From positions 1 through 64,000 of the forward strand of contig JAWPGT010000078.1 of the NCBI GenBank assembly GCA_034638255.1: a DNA stretch of 64,000 bases, written 5' to 3'. Below, piece after piece: positions 13,462 to 23,100 of this stretch. Position 1 is the first letter of the stretch. Every line of letters begins with the position of its first letter. The notes under the pieces were generated by a model, which saw nothing but the letters and a program-made list of their open reading frames with translations, was not told the DNA's origin and searched no databases. A program made the position numbers and the translations under genes. The stretch comes from Coprinus comatus (taxonomy: Eukaryota > Basidiomycota > Agaricomycetes > Agaricales > Agaricaceae).

Positions 13462-13497
13462 GGCGCTTCTTAGCTGCCATGTTCGAATTCAGGGGAG

Positions 13498-13736
13498 TGT
13501 TGAACTATTATTAGTTCTACAATGACATTCTCGTATGGCATCACGCTTGACGAATGTACCTTCATGATTCCTATCATGTGACTCAGTATATTCTCGCATG
13601 GACCACTGTAATTATGTATATAAACTTGTACTCTCGCATTATATACACTCAGTTCCTTTTGTACTAACACCACCACCCTCAGTAAGTCCAGAGTCGTACC
13701 TACCCATGCATAACACGCTATGCTCTTGTTTTAACA
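13498..13736 (+). repeat. Copia 1 3' LTR (239 bp)
   Basis: It starts TGTTGAAC right after AGGGGAG and ends TTTTAACA. A TATATAA-type promoter word lies near 13617. R-U5 matches 7529-7651 with scattered differences and small indels, so this is not a fresh insertion. Confidence 0.9.
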
Positions 13737-13784
13737 ATGAAGTGCTTTGTAGATCTCCTACTGATGCAGAGAGAAAGTCTTGGT

Positions 13785-14054
13785 TTACAGTCCAACACCG
13801 GATATCTCGTTGGAAAGAGGGGATGTGGGCTGACTGGATGCGGAAGTCTCAATCATGTTTGTAGCTGGTGGGGCTTCTGGCCCAGCAGCCATGACTGAAA
13901 CATTATTGGATGAATGTTGTTTGAAATCTTGCGATGATGAGAGAATGGGTGAAACTAGATTTCGAGTGCCAATACCTGATGTAGCTGTTTCATGAAAATT
14001 GTTGGATTGCAAGGAAGTTGATGGGGAAATGATGGGATTTGGTGTAGTGACCAT
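13785..14054 (-). pseudogene. S/T/P-rich host fragment, paralogue of 63514-63936
   Basis: Function unknown. The frame shares HET..SG.G.RN.VSP.LSSSQDF-type text and PPATN..STSAS.PTSPL with the minus-strand frame at 63514-63936. The similarity extends in DNA from 13737 to about 14050. It is Ser/Thr/Pro-rich with no domain. Copia 1 abuts the homologous block at 13737, so this is likely the tail of a gene cut by that insertion. It may be the disordered C-terminal end of the DUF6535-type gene remnant just upstream on the same strand. Confidence 0.45.
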
Positions 14055-14144
14055 GGGTAGATCTTCAGTAGTGCATGTTGCTGAAACAATTTGGCCAGAG
14101 TCTTTGACTTTGAATAAACTGTTAGATATATTATGAGAGGAGAT

Positions 14145-15524
14145 AAACTTGCAATGTACCAGAAGTGGATATATGCTCTACTTTTCCCGATCCTTCACCA
14201 CCAGACTCAACAACCTCATGTATACCCCATACCTCCTTCAATCTCACATTAAAGTTGTCTATCAAAGCCCATACAGGCTCCAGGTCTTCATCAAAGTCAG
14301 GATCAGGTAGCGTGTGTGGAATGGTGAATTGATCTGGGTGCAGGACTGTATATATTGTTAAGACCTCGAACCGTTAGATGCCTGTGGGTGAAACATGAGC
14401 ACCGTGTAGGAACGAGCTGGCAATCTTCTCTACTATCCTTCCAATTAGTATCCTAGTGCCCAGTGGCTAGGACCCGTTTGGGATAATAAAGAGTTAGAAT
14501 TAACCAGTTAAAAGCTTAAGGCTTTTAACACTACAAGTACATGGTTTATATACATTTCTAGTCTAAGTTCTAGATCTATCCATATACTAGTAGTCCATGA
14601 GTCATTGCTAGTCAACTAAGGTGGCTATGAGTTTCCAGTCAAGTAGAGAACATAACAAAAGGCAGGAGAACTATCTACTCGGGTCAGAAGGTAAGGAAGA
14701 GAATAATAAGGAAACTATTAGTCCATTCTACTACATGCCTAAGTTGCTGCGTATAGTTGGCTATTTCTATGTGCACAGGTTTGGGTCTGTGTATCTATAT
14801 ATAGTCTGGTATAAGTCATCGGTCCTATACATACTTTGTAGAACTATAAATAGTTCTTCTAGAGGGTGGTGGCATTGTCTTCCGCAGAGTGATATTCCAG
14901 TCCATCGTCTGAGTCATTGGACTCATTGTGGGACCAGCTTGGTAATAGGATGAGAATAGTTTTGGCGGGATCAATGTCAGAGTCCGAATCGTCTGATTCG
15001 GCTGTGTTCATAACATATATTGAGGATGAGTGTTGGATGTATTCTTCTGCAGTAGAGAGTATTGTGTTGAGGGTTGTTTCAATGGAAGGGAGTATATTGG
15101 ATAGCCCATATGAGTGTTGTAGGATGTGTTCAGTGTAGAGATGGATGTCCTCCAATGATTCTTCTTTGTCAATGAGATGCTTTGAGGCAAGGTCTTCTAT
15201 GATTTTGAGGAAGGGTTCTGCATAGCCTGATAAGTAATGGTGGTTAGAGAGAGATGGCAGAGTAGATGAGAAAACGAATGCCAGCTAATAAAGCATTTAT
15301 CACATTTCACAAGCAGCCTGCCAAGTATTGGTGCAATATCTTTGTAGTGTGCAGAGTCCACAGAATGAAAGACCTTGTTGAATATTCAGACCAAGCATTG
15401 ACATATATGCTCTGAGCTGAGTTTAACCTGGAGTTTGTTGCAGAGATGACATATGTGAGGAAGTGATTGAGTGGTTGGACACTTGCACAGTTCTTGCAAA
15501 ATGGGAATTGTCACACCCCAATGC
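14145..15524 (-). pseudogene. Probable 3' remnant of the DUF6535-type gene
   Basis: On the minus strand, broken frames run from the B LTR border (15524) to about 14145. A first piece (about 15520-15190) reads like helical sequence (SATNSRLNSAQS, PILGRLLVKCDKC). A second (15155-14859) is acidic (AESDDSDSDIDPAKT). A third lies at 14345-14145 (HTLPDPDFDEDLEPVWALID). Between the last two, 14346-14858 is AT-rich, starts TGTTAAGACC and may be a further insertion with unclear ends. The layout fits the C-terminal part of the gene whose DUF6535 domain lies at 51385-52119, on the other side of the retrotransposon pile. This link is inference; no long conserved motif proves it. Confidence 0.35.
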
Positions 15525-16052
15525 TGTTATAATCTTGCCTATACCTCCGTTTCGGTATAGATGATGCTATGATGGATCTCTTCAAGATGCTCATAGGAGG
15601 AGAACATCTACTCAGACTGAGACTACTTTCAGGGGACGACCTCCACAGTACTCAGACTGTAGATCACAGGTGTTCCTTACTAGTGAGCCGTTCATGCAAG
15701 AGTTAGAGCTAACTCCGAGTTCTAGGGCTAACAAGGCAGAGGCAGAGCAATGATAGCAAGTAGAACAGATAGGCAATGAGTATTAAGCTAAGCTTAATCT
15801 CTGTTGCTGTCCATGTATTTATACAACTATGAGTACAGGTTATAGGCTATGCTTGATACATGTGAGACAGGAGAGTGAAACTATCTTCCGCTGAAACAGT
15901 AAGTGAAACGACAAGTGGAAGTCCGTAGAAAGTACTAGTCTGAGGCTATACGAAACACAGGTCCGAGGCTATGTAAAACAGATAAAGAGGAAGTACACTA
16001 TCGTCCATCATTAGTTCTAATGATTAGTCGTGATAAATATGAAACCGTAACA
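15525..16052 (-). repeat. Gypsy B 3' LTR (528 bp)
   Basis: Read on the minus strand it begins TGTTACGG after the polypurine tract AGAAAGGGGATAA and ends ATTATAACA at 15525. It is closer to C's 3' LTR than to either LTR of A (for example CAGCGGAAGATAG, where A has CAGCTGTAGATAG). Confidence 0.9.
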
Positions 16053-16157
16053 TTATCCCCTTTCTAGAGAACTAGTCCATAGTTCATAAATAATAGTTCG
16101 AAGCAATAGTCCAGATGAAAAATAAAAGAAAAAGTACTCAAGAAAATAGGTCCACGT

Positions 16158-17542
16158 TTAGACACGTCTGTCATAGCGAGAGGGTCGAGATTGGTAAGCG
16201 GGCAATGGAGTGGGTGGTCTGGCAGGGAGAGGGTGATGTATTGCTGAGGTAGGAACTTCCCAAAGAGGTGGTGTATGCGAGATGTGGTGTAAGAAGGAAG
16301 AGGGGTGGCGGATTTCATCTACTCAGCGGTTATCTTGCTCATCTCGATAGGTGACTCTGTTTGGTGGCATTCTGGGGTTGACCCATGGTGTGGTATCTCC
16401 TCGATAGTTTCCATCATTCTCCAGGTTGGCAGGAAAGGGACATTTGTTGGTGAGAGGGGCGAGAGTTCGGCGAGCCAGAATTCGATCCGAAGTGGGATGA
16501 GTGGTCAACAGATATGTGGTGGTGAATTCGGGGTTTCGGTTCTCATCAAGACGTCGAGGAAGAGGAGTGAGGAGGGATGATGTATGTCCAACACGATGGA
16601 ATTGCAAGCCGTGAGCCTTCTGAGTACCAAAGATTTCTGGAGTGATTTGATCTTGTGCTCGAGTGAGTGCGATGGGAGTGGCTGGTTCCAGTGGCTCAGG
16701 AGTGTTGAGTCGAGAGACGATGACTGGGGATGTGGGTCAATTCTTGCAAGTCCAGGAATAATGTCCCATGGTATTGCAGAATCGGCATTGGTAGTCAGGG
16801 CATGACGATCCAATGTGTCCGACTAATCCACAGACAATACAACTGTAATCATAACACTTCTTTTCTTCGTCGGTGAACTGGTTGTAGACAATGAGGGGAA
16901 TGTCTCTCTTCATGATATCCTCCTTCAGCTTGTAAACTGGGAACCTTCCAAACCGTTGTTCAAAATCCACAGAGCCGATTATCTTGTCAGCTAGTTCCCT
17001 TAATGATGATGCGTAGTGAACTGCTCTTGACGACTCGAATGGTGGGTTGGAGATATTTCGTAGGACATGGGCCTCTCGTCGGTTTGGGGGATGGTAAAGA
17101 GCGGGGGTGGTGTATTGATATGGATATCTGGAACCAAGGTTGGCGAATGGATGGTCCAGGGAAATTGGATGGGTATTGGGGATGTCAGTAAGGAGATTGG
17201 CAGGAGGAACCTGGCTAGCTGGGAGGCTGGGGTTCTCACGTCCAACATTTCTAGGAACATTTGATCCTGTTGGGTCATCTGGTTGTGGAGGGTTGGTTGT
17301 GGAGGTAGAGGCTTCTGAGATCTCTGATGCATGGGCGAGGTACTCGGTAACGGTCTCCCCGAGCTGTTGAACGAAGTATAATTGTGCCAGGCGACTGGGT
17401 GCAGAGGTCGGAGCATATCGTTCTGCTCGTGCCGTCGACGCAATGTGGGTGAAGACATTCCAGAGTTCATAGAGTTTCTCGAAATATGGAAGGGTGAGAA
17501 ACTTGGCATTGGATCCAGCTGGTAATTCTCATGGTGCCTCTC
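16158..17542 (-). pseudogene. ORF3 (tandem zinc-knuckle protein), 5'-truncated copy in B
   Basis: It matches the last two thirds of ORF3 of elements A and C. It keeps both CCHC knuckles (CIVCGLVGHIGSSC and CRFCNTMGHYSWTC, about 16850-16750) and the normal end RYDRRV at TAA 16160-16158. It has in-frame TGA at 17531-17529 and 16325-16323; C has TGA at both equivalent codons. It lacks A's frameshifts and therefore shows that the two halves of ORF3 in A are one frame. Confidence 0.8.
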
Positions 17543-18066
17543 TGTTACGGTTTCATATTTATCACGACTAATCATTAGAACTAATGATGGACGATAGTGT
17601 ACTTTCTCTTACTCGTTTCACATAGCCTTGGACTACTGTTTCGTATAGCCTCGGACTAGCACTTTCTACGGACTTCCACTTGTCGTTTCACTCACTGTTT
17701 CAGCTGTAGATAGTTTCACTCTCCTGTCTCACATGTATCAAGCATAGCCTACAACCTGTACTCATAGTTGTATAAATACATGGACAGCGACAGAGATTAA
17801 GCTTCAGCTTAATACTCTAAGTTGCTTCTACTTGGTATCATTGTTCCGCCTCTACTTTGATAACTCCAGAACTCGGAGTCAGCTCTAACTCTTGCACGAA
17901 CGGCTTACTAGTAAGGAACACCTGTGATCTACAGTCTGAGTACTGTGGAGGTCGTCCCCTGAAAGTAGTCTCAGTAAGAGTAGACGTTCTCCTCCTACGA
18001 GCATCTTGAAGAGGTCCATCGTAGCATCGTCTATACCGAAACGGAGGTATAGGCAAGATCATAACA
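17543..18066 (+). repeat. Gypsy A 5' LTR (524 bp)
   Basis: TGTTACGG...CATAACA. TATAAATA at 17771-17778 is the promoter candidate. A 7-bp hairpin CTATACC/GGTATAG with an 8-nt loop (18031-18052) sits just before the U5 end and is kept in the other copies. Confidence 0.92.
17806..17815 (+). promoter_or_regulatory. Predicted mRNA 5' end / self-primer AGCTTAATAC
   Basis: This 10-mer begins 35 nt downstream of the first T of TATAAATA, where transcription should start. It is the exact reverse complement of 18069-18078, two bases after the LTR. Confidence 0.6.
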
Positions 18067-18068
18067 TT

Positions 18069-18078
18069 GTATTAAGCT
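18069..18078 (+). promoter_or_regulatory. Gypsy A primer-binding site, self-priming type
   Basis: GTATTAAGCT lies two bases after the 5' LTR. It matches no initiator tRNA 3' end I know but pairs perfectly with AGCTTAATAC in the LTR's presumed R start. The Tf1/sushi group primes reverse transcription with the 5' end of its own mRNA in this way. Confidence 0.6.
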
Positions 18079-18299
18079 TCAACTCAACGAATCCCTAACC
18101 CGGATATCTGTCATCGTCTTCCTCCGCGAACCTCTAACCCAGGTCTCTGCACTCGTCACCCTCCCCAACCCAACTCCGTGCGAACTCCTAACCAGAGTCT
18201 CTGCAACCCCTTGCTTTTATTCCTTTGACAACCGCCTAACCCGCAACCGTCATTATTTGGAAAATTAGCACAAACCCTCACGCATAGGATCAAGATCCG

Positions 18300-18447
18300 G
18301 GCTGATAACATACCTCGCCGTCGAGCAGGACTACCTTAAGCAAGTAGTGGCTGATAACATACCTTGCCGTCGAGCAGGTCTACCTTAAGCAAGTAGTGGC
18401 TGAGAACATACCCTCTTAAAGAAGAAGGGCTGCCTTTAGCAAGCAGC
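18300..18447 (+). repeat. Leader: three tandem ~50-bp units, each with hairpins
   Basis: The units are 18300-18348, 18349-18397 and 18398-18447. Each begins GGCTGAKAACATACC and ends in a stem with a conserved 9-nt loop: ACTAC-CTTAAGCAA-GTAGT (18330-18348), CTAC-CTTAAGCAA-GTAG (18380-18396) and GCTGC-CTTTAGCAA-GCAGC (18429-18447). Two base pairs change from A-T to G-C together. Fragment D has two such units. Upstream (about 18095-18210) another motif, CTAACCCRG.TCTCTG, recurs three times. Confidence 0.75.
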
Positions 18448-19096
18448 ACCCCAAGTTTCCACAATTGCCTCCCACCGAATTTCCTCTTCCACTCCCTCGT
18501 CTTCCAGACAACCACCCATATCCAGAGACGCAAACGAACAAGAACTAGTTGATCTCTTTGACTCCGCCGTACGAATCCCAGAGGTCAGCACAACCTTTGG
18601 AACTCCTTCAATCAGGAGGTACCTTCCACCCGGAATCAAACTTTCAAACGACCAACAAAGTTGTCTTGTTGATACCTGGAAATGATTTCAAGAACTCAAC
18701 GAAGCAGGAAGTTCCCAAATCGCTGCCGACATCCACTACATCTTCCGATTTCTACTACCCTATAAATCCACCTCACTTCTTATCCGAGTCAACACCTACG
18801 ACCTATACCTGGTAGTTGACGGACTCTATCAACCCACCGTTGAAAACCCCAATCTCACAACCGATATCGAAGTCGACAAAACCAAAACTCTATTCTACAG
18901 CAACGAACTTGCAAACCTCAGAAACGCAGTCCGCGACAAGATCATTGCTCTAGATCTATTCCCTACATCATCACCTATCCGAACTCATCCTCCCAATCTC
19001 AATCCCTCATCACCTGACGACGCTTCTATCCACTCAAATTCACAAACCCACTCTCGCGCTCAATCACCTACAAACCCAGCTCGTCCTCCCTCCAGA

Positions 19097-20062
19097 ATGA
19101 CCGACCAACCTACTGAAGAAAACTACAATGGAAAGTTCGATATCCCAATCGAAAAGTTTGATGGAAAACCCATCCATTATGAGAATTGGAAAGATAGCAT
19201 CATCCTCGCCCTACAATCGAAACCCAAATACTTTCGAAATGGTGCTATCCAAACAGAACAAGCTATACCAGTTGTTCTCCAATTATTAACTCATGGGAGC
19301 TGTGGTCATTTCCGAAGGCAATACTTGAGTTCTCATAAAGATGAAGCTGGAACATACAGATGTGGAACATGGCGTGATTTCATCGCAAGTCTTGACCGAG
19401 CTTTCCAACCCCATGCTGAAGCTGCCGACGCTCGCAACAAGCTCAAAACTTATCGCATGCTTCCTTGGCAAAATATGGAAGATCATGTTAATAATGTCAA
19501 ACAACTTCTTGACTTAGCTGGAATTGACAACGACGCCTATAAAGTCGATTCATTCCGCTCCACCCTCCCTCCTAAAATCCGAGAAGCCGTTGCTCTTCGC
19601 TACCCTCAACCAACTACATTCGATGAATGGACTACCATTGCCACCCAACTTGATCAAGCTATCCGTCAGATCAACCACAAACCCCGTCCTCCAAAAAGCT
19701 ATCAGAAACATAACTTCAACATCTCCAAGCTACCCCAAGGAGAACCAATGGAGATTGATGCTGCTGGACGATATGATGATGATGAATACGAAGAAGTCGG
19801 AATCCCAGATTTTGACTCTTCCGATTCAGAAGAATCTGACGAAGAAAATGAAGCTGAATTAATTCTTGGAATGGTTCTTACGGAACGACAAAAGGAACGT
19901 TGTAGCCGAGGTGTCTGCTTCTCCTGTGGAAATGCTGGACATTTCTTCCGAGAATGTCCCAAACGTCAATCCTCATCCTCCAAACCCCGCAACAAGAAAT
20001 CATCCTCATCAAATAGACCTTTCAAAAAGAAGAAGAAGAACAATGGAATTGACAAATTCTGA
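19097..20062 (+). CDS. gag: Gypsy A Gag (nucleocapsid type)
   Basis: This is the 321-codon ORF of the structural protein that packages the element RNA. A capsid-like helical region occupies the first ~190 residues, followed by an acidic stretch (19770-19860), one CCHC zinc knuckle (CFSCGNAGHFFREC, about 19916-19957) and a Lys/Ser-rich tail. The frame is open upstream of the ATG back to 18440 (219 codons), broken only by TGA 18683-18685, where fragment D has CGA; no ATG occurs in that extension, and a CCTTTAG acceptor-like site precedes it. The stop TGA 20060-20062 also looks mutational: C has CGT there and its frame continues 19 codons to the TAG at the shift site. True Gag may therefore be longer at both ends. 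Confidence 0.88.
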   Translation: MTDQPTEENYNGKFDIPIEKFDGKPIHYENWKDSIILALQSKPKYFRNGAIQTEQAIPVVLQLLTHGSCGHFRRQYLSSHKDEAGTYRCGTWRDFIASLDRAFQPHAEAADARNKLKTYRMLPWQNMEDHVNNVKQLLDLAGIDNDAYKVDSFRSTLPPKIREAVALRYPQPTTFDEWTTIATQLDQAIRQINHKPRPPKSYQKHNFNISKLPQGEPMEIDAAGRYDDDEYEEVGIPDFDSSDSEESDEENEAELILGMVLTERQKERCSRGVCFSCGNAGHFFRECPKRQSSSSKPRNKKSSSSNRPFKKKKKNNGIDKF

Positions 20063-20100
20063 AGCTTCATGAAAGTGGCATCAACACTGATTGAAGATGA

Positions 20101-23100
20101 AGAAGATTTGAATTTTTAGGCCGGGTTTTGCTTAAGGCGACAAGTCGAACCCATCCAGCCTCCGCTATCCTTTCGGTGATTCATGAAGATTCTCAAGACT
20201 CGGACAATCTCTCCTTTACAGACAATGAATCGGACATTAGTACTACTCACTCCTCTACCTCAAAGACAATGGACATACCGGACCCTATTTATTCTCCCGA
20301 ACCAGACAATTCACGTCCAGTGAACATTTCCGTTATTCCTCTCATCCTGTCCCGCAACGAAAAATCTATTTATCTGCCCATCTATCTTCAAAATCACCGC
20401 TCCCACCAGATCGCCACCCTCAACACCCTGATTGACTCAGGAGCTCAAGGAAACTTCGTTTCCGAGAAAACCGCACGCTCCCTTAACCTCCAACGAATCC
20501 CTGTGGAACCCCCAATCGCTGTTACGAATGTTGATGGAACAGAAAACATCAGTGGAACAATCACTGAGAAAGTAGTTGTGGAATGTATCATTGATGGTCA
20601 AAACATCAAGACAGATGCCTATGTTATTGGAATTGGAAAACACCCCGCCATTCTAGGGTTTTCCTTTTTGGAACAGTACAATCCCGACATTGATTGGACT
20701 GCCAAAACATTCCGATGGCGTTCACCATCTTCTAGAACCATCTCCTGCTCCCAACTAGAAAATTCCATCACAATCAATGAAGTCACCTGCTACAGTGAAG
20801 ACCCAATTGATGTTCCTAAAAACCTCCGCATTGCTGCACAATCGCTCCCTGATACCCTTGACACTGGATTGGCTGGCCGCCTCATACAAATCAATGCCAA
20901 AACTTCTGCATCCCAACTTATATCTCAAAAGCATGCAAAAGCCACATCTTCCGATCCAAAGGAAATAGTTCCTAGAACATTATGGAAATATCTTCCTGTC
21001 TTTGACAAGAAGGCCTCAGAACGATTTCCTCCATCACGACCTTGTGATCATCGCATTGATCTAAAAGAAACCTTCACTCCAAAGTCTTACAAACCATATC
21101 GCCTTGCACCGACCGAAATGGATGAATTAAAGACCTTTCTTGATGAGAACCTAGCCAAAGGATATATCCGACCATCTAAATCTCCTATGGCATCACCATT
21201 CTTTTTTGTCAATAAGAAAGATGGAAAGTCTCTTAGACCATGTCAAGATTATCGCTATCTCAATTCCCACACGGTGAAAAACGCCTATCCCATTCCCAAT
21301 GTCAGCTCAATTATGGACCGCCTCCGTGGAGCTAAATACTTCACCAAAATGGACGTTCGTCTTGGATATAACAACGTTCGCATCTTTGATGGAGACCAAT
21401 GGAAAGGAGCATTCAAAACTCCATTCGGTCTTTTCGAACCGACTGTTATGTTCTTTGGAATGACAAACTCTCCTGCAACGTTCCAGGCAATGATGGATCA
21501 TATCTTCCGAGACCTCATTGACAAACCTGGTTGTACAGCAGTTATTGTCTACATGGACGACATTCTCATTTTCTCCGATAACAAGCAAGATCTTAACAAG
21601 ATGACTCTTGAAGTTCTAAAAAGAGTCCAAGAAAATGATCTTTATCTCAAGACCGAGAAATGCAAATTCGAGAAAACCTCCATAGAATTCCTAGGAATGA
21701 CAATAAGCCAGAACAGTATCACCATGTCTGAAGACAAACTTGCCGGAATTGCAGAATGGCCTACACCAACATCACAACGCGAAGTTAGAAAGTTCTTAGG
21801 ATTTGCAAACTTCTACCGAAAATTCATCAGGAACTACGCCAATATCACCCGTCCTCTAAATGACCTTCTACGCAAATCGGTAGCATTTAAATGGACCCCA
21901 GAAGCAGAAGAAGCTTTCAACACTGTTAAAGACATGTTTGCGAATGGATCTATCCTTCTCACTCCTGATCCTCACAAACCTTTCCATGTCGAAACAGATG
22001 CTTCTGACTTTGCAACGGGCGGTGTTCTATGTCAAACTGATGATAATGGAGTTACTCGTCCTTGTGCATTCCGTTCTAAATCCCTTGGACCCGCGGAACG
22101 CAACTATCCCACTCCAGACAAAGAACTCCTTGCGATCAAACAAGCTTTTGATGACTGGCGCCACTACCTACTAGGATCACCACATATAGTAACTGTGCAC
22201 AGTGATCATAACAATCTCCGTTTTTGGCAAGATTCCCAGAAGCTGTCACGTCGTCAAGCTCGCACTTGGGCTGAACTGCAGAAATACAACTTTGTGATAA
22301 AACACAAACCAGGAAAAGAGATTCCTGCTGCAGATGCACTCTCTAGACGACCAGATCATAACTTTGACTCTGCTGAAGAAAATGTGGACATTGTGGTTTT
22401 ACCAAACAAGCTATTCTTAAACGCCACTTCAACTGAACCTGCCTTAATTGCTCAAGAACCCACTCTGAAGGAGAAACAACGGCTTATAGCACAGCATCAT
22501 GATCACCATTCCACAGGCCACCCTGGAATAGATGAAACATTAAGACGAATTCAGTTAATAGTGAAATGGCCTGGAATGCGCGATTTCATTACCAACTATG
22601 TCAAAGCCTGTCCACAATGCCAACAATTCAAGATTGATCGGAATCCTGCAAAACCTCCATTCCAACCACTTCCTCCATCCGAATCCATGCGTGTTTTTGG
22701 CGATATAGCTATGGACTTAATCACCGATCTCCCTCCTTGCGGAAAATTTGATTCTATATTATCCGTGATAGATCGCGGATTATCGAAGGGGATAATACTC
22801 TGTCCAACGTCGAAAACCTGCACTTTCGCCGACATCTCTAAACTCCTGATCGACAATGTCTACAAACGGTTTGGTACCCCCAACACTATTGTCTCAGATC
22901 GCGACCCTCGTTTTGCTTCTAAAGCTGCCCAAAGGTTCTTTAAGATGCTCCAGATCGACTGGAAACCTTCTACGGCATACCACCCCCAAACAGATGGTGC
23001 AACAGAACGAGCCAATCAAGAGATTGAAACATATCTCTCGATCTACTGCAATAACCAACCAAACGACTGGGTCGACGCACTTCCACTTCTCGAATTCAGT

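Larger units (their letters stand above)
7529..13736 (+). mobile_element. Ty1/copia retrotransposon 1 (nearly full length)
   Basis: The element has a partial 5' LTR (7529-7651), PBS, one long gag-pol frame (7936-13461), polypurine tract (AGGGGAG, ending 13497) and a complete 3' LTR (13498-13736). The order protease, integrase, RT, RNase H defines copia. The right flank (13737 on) matches a host repeat at the far end of the window, so the element landed in host sequence. No target-site duplication can be checked because the 5' LTR is truncated. Confidence 0.93.
15525..17542 (-). mobile_element. Gypsy fragment B: 3' part of ORF3 plus 3' LTR
   Basis: It belongs to the same family as elements A, C and D, reversed. 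The 3' LTR occupies 15525-16052 and the ORF3 3' portion 16158-17542; element A's 5' LTR begins at 17543. B is almost identical to the matching part of C, including shared nonsense codons. Confidence 0.9.

Noticed and set aside
14356..14531. Solo LTR (TGTTAAGACC...CTTTTAACA)
   Set aside because: The ends look right, but flanking 5-mers do not match and no related LTR is present.
18300..18447. CRISPR-like array
   Set aside because: Units are contiguous diverged tandem repeats in a retrotransposon leader, without spacers.
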